Assembly: GCA_964504195.1 (NCBI GenBank)
Contig: CAZDDI010000001.1
Location: 372,001 to 436,000 of the forward strand
Direction of reading: 5' to 3'
DNA from: CAZDDI01 sp964504195
GTDB taxonomy: Bacteria > Chloroflexota > Anaerolineae > B4-G1 > SLSP01
Length of the DNA: 64,000 bases
Shown: positions 26,164 to 33,476 of the stretch, piece after piece
Layout of the letters: each line of letters begins with the position of its first letter
Position numbering within the stretch: position 1 is the first letter of the stretch
The notes under the pieces: model-generated
Told to the model about the DNA's origin: nothing
Database searches by the model: none
What the model saw: only the letters and a program-made list of their open reading frames with translations
Translations under genes and position numbers: made by a program

Positions 26164-27714
26164 TTAGCCTTTTTTTGAGAAATCCGTACTGCGTAATGCG
26201 TACTGCGTAACGTCTGCTGGCGCGGCGTCATTCGTCATTCGCCATTCGCCATTCGCCGACTCGCCGATTTGCTGATTCGCGTACTCACTAATCTGTCCCA
26301 GCGTGCGCAGTTCCGCGAAGACTTCAGGGTCAGTCTTGGGCAGGGCCGGATAGGCCTCGCGCAGCGCACCCATGATTTCCACGCGCTTGATCGAGTCAAT
26401 GCCCAGATCGGCTTCCATGTCCATCTCCGGCTCCAACATCTCCGTCGGATAGCCGGTCTTGTCGCTGACGATGGCGAGCAGTGTTTCTTGCAACGCAGCG
26501 GTGTTGATAGTTGGCGTAGCGGGTGACACGCTTGGAGCGTCCGTACTGCGTAATGCGTAATGCGTAACGTCTGCTGGCGCAGCGTCATTCGCCATTCGCC
26601 ATTCGCCATTCGCTGACTCGCTTTCTCGCTCATTCGCCTTTTCGGTCACTCGCTCACTCGCATACTCGATAATCTGTCCCAGCGTGCGCAGTTCGGCAAA
26701 GACTTCGGGGTCGGTCTTGGGCAGGGCGGGATAGGCCTCGCGTAGCGCGCCCATGATTTCCACGCGCTTGATCGAATCAATGCCCAGGTCGGCCTCCATG
26801 TCCATCTCTGGCTCCAGCATTTCGGTGGGATAGCCGGTCTTGTCGCTAACAATGGCGAGCAGGGTATCTTGCAACGCAGCGGTGTTGATGGCAGGTATGG
26901 AAGGTGACGCGCTTGGAGCATCCGTACTGCGTAATGCGTAATGCGTAATGTCCGCTGGTGCAGTCTCATCTGCGATTTGCCGATTTGCTGATTTGCTGAT
27001 TTCTCTCTCTATTGTTTCCGTACTGCGTACTGCGTAATGTGTAATGTCTGCTGGCGCGGCGGGTTCTGCGATTTGTGGATTTGTGATTTGCGATTTGCCG
27101 ATTTGCTCATTCGCCATTCGCCATTCGCCATTCCCCGATTCACCATTCACCATCAGCCGCATGTATGTCTGCGACGTATCCGCCTGCTGACCCAGGAATT
27201 GCTTGTGGACGTTGAGCGTCTCGGCCTGGAGCTCGTGGAAGCGCGCCATGCTCTGCGCCAGCGTTTCTAGCACCTGCGCAGCGAGTTCGGCCTTGCGCGT
27301 ATCGCCGTTCACGCCGCCGAAAATCGCGCCCTGCTGCTGCAAGAGCTGCGCGTAGAGCGTAGCGTACTCGGCCTGATACGATAGATACTGCTCGTGGACG
27401 CGCGCCGTAGTCTGTTGCTGCTCGTAGGCATGGGTGAGGCCCTGCTCAAGATTCAGGTTTGGGATTTTAGATTTTGGATTTTGGGCTGTAGGTCGTAGGC
27501 CGTAATCCATAGTCATGGCTGGTGCAGCGGGTTCTGCGATTTGCTGATTTGTGATTTGCGATTTGCTCGCCATTCGCCATTCGTCATTCACCGATTCGCT
27601 AACTCGCTGACTCGCTGACTCGCTAATTCGCCCACTGCCCAATGCATGTGTGAACGCCGCCTTGGTCTTCTCGCTCACATAGTTGCTACCGTTCAATTTC
27701 ACAATGAGACTCAT
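26164..27714 (-). CDS. Tandem acyl carrier protein with repeat-derived linkers
   Basis: A 516-aa protein with two almost identical ACP domains (about residues 277-351 and 404-477). Each has the phosphopantetheine site LGIDSIKRVEIMGALRE (Ser314 and Ser441), as in the ACP array of PfaA. The N-terminal third is helical, with two H-x-x-(Y/F)L-x-x-Q segments (HEQYLSYQAEY, HKQFLGQQADT) typical of the linker after the PfaA acyltransferase. Between domains lie in-frame translated repeats (NGEWRMANE, QITNPQIAEPAAPAD, THYALRSTDAPS). GGAGG precedes the ATG at 27714. The C-terminus runs into an A7 tract, from which a -1 shift would fuse it to the ketoreductase structural half. Confidence 0.9.
   Translation of the reverse strand: MSLIVKLNGSNYVSEKTKAAFTHALGSGRISESASQRVSESVNDEWRMASKSQITNQQIAEPAAPAMTMDYGLRPTAQNPKSKIPNLNLEQGLTHAYEQQQTTARVHEQYLSYQAEYATLYAQLLQQQGAIFGGVNGDTRKAELAAQVLETLAQSMARFHELQAETLNVHKQFLGQQADTSQTYMRLMVNGESGNGEWRMANEQIGKSQITNPQIAEPAAPADITHYAVRSTETIEREISKSANRQIADETAPADITHYALRSTDAPSASPSIPAINTAALQDTLLAIVSDKTGYPTEMLEPEMDMEADLGIDSIKRVEIMGALREAYPALPKTDPEVFAELRTLGQIIEYASERVTEKANERESESANGEWRMANDAAPADVTHYALRSTDAPSVSPATPTINTAALQETLLAIVSDKTGYPTEMLEPEMDMEADLGIDSIKRVEIMGALREAYPALPKTDPEVFAELRTLGQISEYANQQIGESANGEWRMTNDAAPADVTQYALRSTDFSKKG
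26170..26176 (-). other. A7 slippery tract at the ACP/ketoreductase junction
   Basis: On the minus strand the ACP frame reads TCA AAA AAA GGC TAA. Slipping back one base on A-AAA-AAA gives AAA AAA AGG CTA AGC and stays open into the ketoreductase gene. It could be a programmed -1 frameshift or transcriptional slippage site, or simply an indel in a homopolymer. Confidence 0.6.
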
Positions 27715-27748
27715 GGTTCCCTCCACAGATTCAACTTATTTGATTATT

Positions 27749-27806
27749 GCGACCTGCGTAATGCGTAACTCCAGAATTCATTACGCATTACGAAGTACGC
27801 AGTACG
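27749..27806. repeat. GACCTGCGTAATGCG-type palindromic repeat
   Basis: An inverted repeat between the KS-AT and ACP genes. It encodes the last residues (YCVLRNA) and the stop codon of the KS-AT protein. Confidence 0.8.
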
Positions 27807-30582
27807 GATCAACTTTCCCCAACACCACGCCGGCCACCTTCAACTGCACGACCGCCTCGCGCAACTGCCGATCGCTGCACTTGTCGCGACTGGAATTGAG
27901 CGCCACCGCGATGTGGGGTTTGTCCGCCAGAATCTCACTCACCAGATTCGTTATCACGCGGCGTGGGCCGATTTCGACAAAGACGCGCCCGCCCGCCGCA
28001 TAGATTGCCTCGATCTGGGTCTTGAAGATGACCGGGTGTAGGATGTGGTTGGCGAGCAGTTCTTTGGCGGCTTTGACTTCCGCCGGATAGGGCTTGCCGG
28101 TGGTGTTGGAGTAGACCGGGATGCGCGCTTTGCGGAATTTGGCCGGGCGCACCGCCGCCGCGAACGGCGCCGAGGCGTGCGCCACCAGCGACGTGTGGAA
28201 CGCCGCCGAAACGTTGAGCCGCGTGGCTTTGAAGTCCTTTTCCGTGAGAGCCTGCGCGGCTTTTTCGATGGCCGCCGTCGCTCCCGCCAGCACGACCTGC
28301 GTGGGCGCGTTCTGGTTGGCGATGCTCACGCCTTCCAGCGCGGGTAACAGCGCCTCAATTTCGGCCAGGTCGCCCTTGACCGCGAGCATCGTCCCGGCAT
28401 CGAAGTTCGCATTCGCGGCGGGGGCAGCGGGCGGAGCCATCGCCTTGCCGCGTGCCTTGACCAGTGCCAGGAACGTGTCATCATCGAGCGCGCCACCGGC
28501 CCACAGCGCCGACAGTTCGCCAAAGCTATGCCCGGCGGTGAAATCGGGTCGGAAGCCTGCCTGCTCCAGAATCTTGAACAGTCCCGCGCTGATGACGCCG
28601 ATGGCGGCCTGCGCGTAATCAGTGGCGCGCAGCGCGGCTTCTTGCGCCTCGCGCGTTGTCTCATCGAAGGCCGAGATTGGATAGAGCGCGCGCGAGAGCG
28701 GCGTCAGCCCATCGGCCAGAAAGAGTGCATCCATGCGGCCCATCAGCTCGCGCAGCGGCGGGAAATTGAGCGCGGCCTCGCGCCCCATGTTCAGGTATTG
28801 CGACCCCTGGCCGGGGAACAGCGCGACGACCTTACCTGCTGTCTCCAATCCGGCCTGGCGGTAGAAAATGCCTTTGGGATGCTCCCAGTTCTCAACCTCC
28901 GGCTGCTTTTGCAGGAAGCCCAACCCGGTCTTGAGCTGCGCCGCCGCTCCGCTGGCCGAATCGGCCACAAAGCCGATCCGCGCCGCGCCAGTGGGGATCT
29001 CGCCCGCACTCTGGGCCGCCAGTTCAGATAGCGTCGCCGCTGCGTCTGGGCCTTCCAGCGCGGCGAGCATCGTCTTGCCGCGCGCCAGCAAGTCCGCCGG
29101 GGAATCCGCCCAGAGGATTACGGGCTGTGCCACGCGCTGCACACGATAGGGAGCTGTATGTTCTGTGGTATATTCCTCCAAAACGACATGGAAATTTGTT
29201 CCACCAAAACCGAATGCACTCACGCCCGCTCGGCGTGGCGGCGCACCCTCAGCGCGAATCCACGGGCGAGCCTCCGTGTTAATGTAGAACGGTGTCTGTT
29301 CGATTTCCAGTTTGGGATTGGGCTGCTCGACGTTGATGGTGGGCGGCAGGATTTTGTGGTGGAGCGCGAGCGTGGCCTTGATGAGGCCCGCTGCGCCCGC
29401 CGCCGCTTTGGTGTGGCCGATCTGCGATTTGATGCTGCCCAGGGCGATGTGCTGGCCGTTGCCGGTGAACACGCCACGCAGCCCCTCGAACTCGGCAGGA
29501 TCGCCCGCGGGTGTGCCCGTGCCGTGCGCTTCGATCAGGCCCACCGTCTCCGGCGCAAAGCCCGCCGTCTCGTAGGCGCGGCGCATCGCCAGCGTCTGTC
29601 CTTCGGGACGCGGCGCGTAGATACTCTTGTAGCGCCCATCGCTGGCTGCGCCGATGCTGCGAATCACAGCGTAAATGCGGTCGCCGTCGCGCTCGGCGTC
29701 GGCCAGCCGCTTGAGCGCCAGCATCCCCACGCCCTCGCCCGCCAGCATCCCATCCGCCTCCGCATCGAAGGGGCGGCTCTCGTTGCGTTTGGAAAACGCA
29801 GGCGTCTTGCTGAAGCATAGATACGTAAAAATCGTGTTGTCCGTGTCCACGCCGCCGGTCAGCATCATATCCGTGCGGCCCAGGGCCAGCTGATCCGCCG
29901 CCATCTGCACCGCTGCCAGACTGCTGGCACAGGCCGCATCCACTACATTGTTGATGCCGCCCAGGTCGAAGCGGTTGGCGATGCGCCCGGCGATAACATT
30001 ACCCAGCGCGCCGGGGAAAGAGTTCTCCTGCCATTCGACGTAAGCCAGTTTCATCTTTTCGATGATCATGTCCGCGTCGGATTCGGCGATACCGCTGCTC
30101 AGGAGCGCCTTGCGCCACACGGGATATTGCAACCGCGAGGTAAGCGGCGTGATGAGCTTCAGCCCCCCGGCGATGCCCAAAATCACACCGGTGCGGCTGC
30201 GGTCGAATTGCCGACCAACGCCGTTGGCGTTGCCATTGCCATATCCGGCATCCTCCAGCACATCTCGCGCCACCACCAGGCTGAGTAACTGCGCCGTATC
30301 GGTCACTTCCAGGATGTTCGGCGGCAAACCAAATTCCAGTGGATTGAAGTCAATGTCGGGAATGAACCCTCCACGCTTGCAATAGGTCTTGTCAGGCGCG
30401 GCGGGGTCGGGGTCGTAGTAATCTTCGATAGCCCACCTGGAAGGCGGCACCTCGCTGATGCAGTCAATTTTATTCAGGATGTTGTCCCAAAACTCCGGTA
30501 CGTTGTGCGCCTTGGCGTAAATCCCCGCTACGCCAATGATGGCGATGGGGGTGGTGGACGAAGCTAGTTTTGTGTTGTCCAT
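27781..30582 (-). CDS. PUFA-synthase-like ketosynthase-acyltransferase (PfaA N-terminal part)
   Basis: A 933-aa protein with a complete ketosynthase (residues 10-470; Cys218 in VDAACASSLA, His353 in EAHGTGTPAGDPAE, His390 in GHTKAAAGAAG) and an acyltransferase (585-880; FPGQGSQYLNMG and Ser686 in TAGHSFGELSALW). The KS carries the PfaA-like N-terminus PIAIIGVAGIYAKAHNVPEFW. It should condense an ACP-bound extender with the growing acyl chain, and the AT should load malonyl units. Canonical PfaA continues with ACPs, KR and DH; here those are separate genes downstream on the same strand. AAGGAAGG precedes the ATG. This is the only fully competent KS in the block. Confidence 0.95.
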   Translation of the reverse strand: MDNTKLASSTTPIAIIGVAGIYAKAHNVPEFWDNILNKIDCISEVPPSRWAIEDYYDPDPAAPDKTYCKRGGFIPDIDFNPLEFGLPPNILEVTDTAQLLSLVVARDVLEDAGYGNGNANGVGRQFDRSRTGVILGIAGGLKLITPLTSRLQYPVWRKALLSSGIAESDADMIIEKMKLAYVEWQENSFPGALGNVIAGRIANRFDLGGINNVVDAACASSLAAVQMAADQLALGRTDMMLTGGVDTDNTIFTYLCFSKTPAFSKRNESRPFDAEADGMLAGEGVGMLALKRLADAERDGDRIYAVIRSIGAASDGRYKSIYAPRPEGQTLAMRRAYETAGFAPETVGLIEAHGTGTPAGDPAEFEGLRGVFTGNGQHIALGSIKSQIGHTKAAAGAAGLIKATLALHHKILPPTINVEQPNPKLEIEQTPFYINTEARPWIRAEGAPPRRAGVSAFGFGGTNFHVVLEEYTTEHTAPYRVQRVAQPVILWADSPADLLARGKTMLAALEGPDAAATLSELAAQSAGEIPTGAARIGFVADSASGAAAQLKTGLGFLQKQPEVENWEHPKGIFYRQAGLETAGKVVALFPGQGSQYLNMGREAALNFPPLRELMGRMDALFLADGLTPLSRALYPISAFDETTREAQEAALRATDYAQAAIGVISAGLFKILEQAGFRPDFTAGHSFGELSALWAGGALDDDTFLALVKARGKAMAPPAAPAANANFDAGTMLAVKGDLAEIEALLPALEGVSIANQNAPTQVVLAGATAAIEKAAQALTEKDFKATRLNVSAAFHTSLVAHASAPFAAAVRPAKFRKARIPVYSNTTGKPYPAEVKAAKELLANHILHPVIFKTQIEAIYAAGGRVFVEIGPRRVITNLVSEILADKPHIAVALNSSRDKCSDRQLREAVVQLKVAGVVLGKVDPYCVLRNA

Positions 30583-30597
30583 AGATACCTTCCTTTT

Positions 30598-30643
30598 GTA
30601 CTGCGTAAGGAGATTCTGGTTACGCAGGTCGCATTACGCAGTA
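30598..30643. repeat. TACTGCGTAA / TTACGCAGGTCGC palindromic repeat
   Basis: An inverted repeat between bioY and the KS-AT gene. It encodes the last residues and stop codon of BioY (FTA then TAA). Confidence 0.8.
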
Positions 30644-31182
30644 AATTTGGCATGGGCTGTGTGCAACAGAACTGTTGCCCCAACAACTTTCGCCACATCC
30701 CCCACGATAAACGGCGCAAGTCCCAGCGCCAGGGCGCGCCCCGCGCCGACGTAGAGTGCGAGCCAGGGGAGTCCCAGTGCGTAGATGGCAACGTTGCCCG
30801 CCAACAACGCCGCACCAGCTGTGAGGAGCCGCGCGCCCCAGCCGCGCTCGAAGAGGAATCCCGTCAAGTATGCCGCCGCGACGAAGCCTAGGAGATAGCC
30901 GCCCGTCGGCCCTAGCAGATGCGCTACGCCGCCGCTCCATCCGGCGAAGACCGGCAATCCCACCAGCCCTTGCGCCAGATACGCCAGCACCGCCAGCGCA
31001 CCGCGCCGGCTGCCAAGCTGCGCGCCCACGAGCAGCACCGCGAACGTCTGCAACGTTACCGGCACCGGGCTGAACGGTAATGGAATCCGCACCTGCGCGC
31101 CCAGCGCAATCAACAACGAGGCGGCAACAACCGATGTAATAGCTCGTACACGCTCGAGCTCTCGCGTTTGTGTAAAAATCAA
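30634..31182 (-). CDS. bioY: Biotin transporter BioY
   Basis: A 182-aa membrane protein, the substrate-binding S component of a biotin ECF/BioY transporter, with six TM segments and family motifs IPLPFSPVPVTLQTFAVLL and LLGPTGGYLLGF. It can work with a shared energizing module or alone. Its position directly after the biotin-dependent acyl-CoA carboxylase genes and before the KS-AT gene suggests it secures biotin for the carboxylase that feeds the synthase. No bioM/bioN genes are seen here. Confidence 0.93.
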   Translation of the reverse strand: MIFTQTRELERVRAITSVVAASLLIALGAQVRIPLPFSPVPVTLQTFAVLLVGAQLGSRRGALAVLAYLAQGLVGLPVFAGWSGGVAHLLGPTGGYLLGFVAAAYLTGFLFERGWGARLLTAGAALLAGNVAIYALGLPWLALYVGAGRALALGLAPFIVGDVAKVVGATVLLHTAHAKFTA

Positions 31183-31202
31183 GTCACGCTCCTTATAGTT
31201 CT

Positions 31203-31330
31203 GTAGTTTGGTAGTCGCATAGTCTGATAGTCAAATCGTGTACCAGTGAGTTTTAACACTTTAGGACTGGGAAAGTTACGCTTTTTCGTTTTGATACCTG
31301 ACTGACGATTACGCGACTACTGGACTGACT
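31203..31330. repeat. GTAGTCGCATAGTC-type repeat
   Basis: Two clusters (31203-31236 and 31291-31330) of the GACTACCCGACTA-like family flank an AT-rich centre between the biotin-carrier gene and bioY. The carrier's stop codon lies in the second cluster. Confidence 0.65.
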
Positions 31331-31806
31331 TTTATCAACACCGCCCCCTTCTCCACCTGATCCCCAACCGCAACGCTGACTTTCTCCACCCGCCCGGCGC
31401 CCGGCGACTTGTGCTGCATCTGCATCTTCATCGCCTCTTGCACCACGAGCACCTGCCCCTCTGCGACGCTGTCCCCCTCCTGCACGAGCACATCCACGAT
31501 GAGGCCCGGCATCGGCGCGCGGATGTCGCCCGTGTTGATTTGCGTCGCGCCGCCGGCCTTCCGCCGGTGGGCCGGGTCTACCTGCGCCAGCACACGCCGC
31601 CCGCCGATGAGTACCTCATAAGCGCCACGCGGCAACGTACTGAGGCACACCTCCACGCTCTGTGCGCCCCGGCTCAACTGATGCAAGCCGTTCCCGTTCA
31701 GCGAAACCAGGTCGCATACCACCGGCTCGCCATTTAGCAACACTGCCTCTCGCGTAATTTGCACCTGATACGCTTGTGTCCCAATAGAAACGCTGTAGGT
31801 TGACAT
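31309..31806 (-). CDS. Biotin carboxyl carrier protein of acyl-CoA carboxylase
   Basis: A 165-aa protein with a C-terminal biotinyl domain (about residues 95-162), APMPGLIVDVLVQEGDSV and the biotinylation motif VQEAMKMQMQ, where Lys receives biotin. The N-terminal ~85 residues resemble the BT-type domain of acyl-CoA/propionyl-CoA carboxylase alpha subunits. It carries CO2 between the biotin carboxylase and carboxyltransferase encoded just upstream, and may be a split-off piece of a PccA-like alpha subunit. Confidence 0.92.
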   Translation of the reverse strand: MSTYSVSIGTQAYQVQITREAVLLNGEPVVCDLVSLNGNGLHQLSRGAQSVEVCLSTLPRGAYEVLIGGRRVLAQVDPAHRRKAGGATQINTGDIRAPMPGLIVDVLVQEGDSVAEGQVLVVQEAMKMQMQHKSPGAGRVEKVSVAVGDQVEKGAVLIKVSPVVA

Positions 31807-31860
31807 GGTTTACCCCTCCTTGCTTGAAGCTTTTGCAGGCTGTGTTTTATGCTTTGCCTG

Positions 31861-31916
31861 CGTACTGCGTACTACGTAACCGGAGTCTGCTTACGCAGTA
31901 CGCATTACGCAAGTAC
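31861..31916. repeat. TACTGCGTACTACGTAAC palindromic repeat
   Basis: Inverted arms TACTGCGTACTACGTAA and TTACGCAGTACGCATTACG between the biotin carboxylase and carrier genes. Confidence 0.8.
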
Positions 31917-31917
31917 G

Positions 31918-33390
31918 TTACATTTGCTCCCGCCACGCTATTGCCCGCCACGCGCTTTCCGCCGGCGTGTGGCTGACCGTAGCCCGCTGCTGCCGGTGCG
32001 CCAGCAGCGCAGCAGCGAGCGCGGCGTCACGCTCGATGGCGGCGGCGTCTTTGGGCGGAGTGGGGCGGAATGTGTCCAGATAGGTCGTATCGAAGTTCCC
32101 GGCCTGGAACGGTGGGCTGTCTATGATCTGGAACAGGAATTCCAAATCGGTGGGCACGCCGCCCAGCTGGAACTCGCGCAGGGCGCGGCGCAAACGCACC
32201 AGCGCCGTCGCGCGGTTCTCGCCCCACGCGCTGACCTTCGCCAGCAGCGAGTCGTAATCCGCCGTGACTCTCATCCCGTGATAGAGCGCACTATCCACGC
32301 GGATGCCAGGGCCGCCCGGCTCCTTGAGGTACGCAATCACACCGGTGGCCGGGAGGAAGCCCTGCTCCGGGTCTTCGGCCAGCACGCGCGCTTCGATGGC
32401 CGCGCCCCGGCTGGTGATGTACTCCTGCGCGTAGCGCAAGGGCCGCCCGGCGGCGAGCCGCAGTTGTTCTTTGACCAGATCCAACCCCGTCACCATTTCT
32501 GTAACCGGATGCTCTACCTGGATGCGCGGGTTGACCTCGATGAAGTGAAATTGCCCATCGCCATCCAGCAAAAACTCCACCGTACCCAGGCTGCGATAGT
32601 TCAACGCGCGCCCCAGCCGGGCCGCTGCGTCGAAAATCTGCTCGCGCTGCGCATCGCTCAGGCCGTAGGCGGGTGCTTCTTCGATGAGCTTCTGACGGCG
32701 GCGCTGGATCGAGCACTCACGCTCGCCCAGGCAGAGGATGTGGCCCGCGCCGTCGCCCAAGATTTGCACTTCGATGTGGCGGGCGCGTTGCACCAGCGGC
32801 TCCAGGTACACGGTATCGTCGCCGAAGGCGGCCTGCGCCTCTTTGCGCGCAGCGGCGATCATCTGCGCCAGCTCATCTTGCGAGCGCGCCAGGCGGATGC
32901 CGCGCCCGCCGCCGCCCGCCGCCGCCTTCACCAGCACGGGGAACTGCACTTGTGCAGCCACATCTGCCGGTATCGCATCACTGAGCGGCGTATCGGGGCC
33001 GGGGAGCACGGGCAGGCCCGCCTCACGGGCAGCCTTGCGCGCCTCTAGCTTGTCGCCGGTCAGCGCGATGGTCTGCGGGCGCGGCCCGATGAAGGTCAGC
33101 CCGGCCTCTTCGACGGCGCGGGCGAAGTCGGCGTTTTCCGAGAGGAAGCCGTAACCGGGATGGATGGCCGTCGCGCCGGTCTGCCGGGCCGCTGCGAGCA
33201 CCGCCGGGATGCTGAGGTAGCTCTCCGCCGCTGCCGCCGGGCCGATGCAGACCGCCTCATCCGCATAGCGGACGTGCAGCGCTTCCCGGTCGGCCTCAGA
33301 ATAGACCGCCACGCTCGGCGCACCCAAATCCCGGCACGCGCGCAAGATGCGGATGGCAATTTCGCTACGGTTGGCGACTAATATCTTCAT
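31918..33390 (-). CDS. accC: Biotin carboxylase subunit of acyl-CoA carboxylase
   Basis: A 490-aa ATP-grasp enzyme that carboxylates biotin on the carrier protein. Visible: MKILVANRSEIAIRILRA at the N-terminus, the Gly-rich ATP loop KAAAGGGGRGIRLA, ECSIQRRRQKLIEEAP, and EVNPRIQVEHPVTEM at the catalytic site. The ATG at 33390, after GGAGAG, is preferred over 33411. Length and layout fit AccC or the first part of PccA. It lies between the carboxyltransferase and carrier genes on the same strand. Confidence 0.95.
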   Translation of the reverse strand: MKILVANRSEIAIRILRACRDLGAPSVAVYSEADREALHVRYADEAVCIGPAAAAESYLSIPAVLAAARQTGATAIHPGYGFLSENADFARAVEEAGLTFIGPRPQTIALTGDKLEARKAAREAGLPVLPGPDTPLSDAIPADVAAQVQFPVLVKAAAGGGGRGIRLARSQDELAQMIAAARKEAQAAFGDDTVYLEPLVQRARHIEVQILGDGAGHILCLGERECSIQRRRQKLIEEAPAYGLSDAQREQIFDAAARLGRALNYRSLGTVEFLLDGDGQFHFIEVNPRIQVEHPVTEMVTGLDLVKEQLRLAAGRPLRYAQEYITSRGAAIEARVLAEDPEQGFLPATGVIAYLKEPGGPGIRVDSALYHGMRVTADYDSLLAKVSAWGENRATALVRLRRALREFQLGGVPTDLEFLFQIIDSPPFQAGNFDTTYLDTFRPTPPKDAAAIERDAALAAALLAHRQQRATVSHTPAESAWRAIAWREQM

Positions 33391-33414
33391 GTGATAAGTC
33401 TCTCCAATCAAGAC

Positions 33415-33476
33415 GTACTACGTAATGCGACCTGCGTAACCGGAGTCTGCTTACGAAGTACGCAGGTCGCATTACA
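33415..33476. repeat. GACCTGCGTAAC palindromic repeat
   Basis: An inverted repeat in the gap between carboxyltransferase and biotin carboxylase genes. The carboxyltransferase stop codon lies at its edge. Confidence 0.8.

Noticed and set aside
26187..27150. Regularly repeated short words resembling a CRISPR array
   Set aside because: Repeats are simple, variable in length and nested, there are no unique spacers of constant size, the sequence is translated in frame as ACP linkers, and no cas gene is present.
30583..31330. Biotin-repressor (BirA) operator near bioY
   Set aside because: The inverted sequences there belong to the window-wide repeat families and occur beside unrelated genes; no separate operator could be supported.
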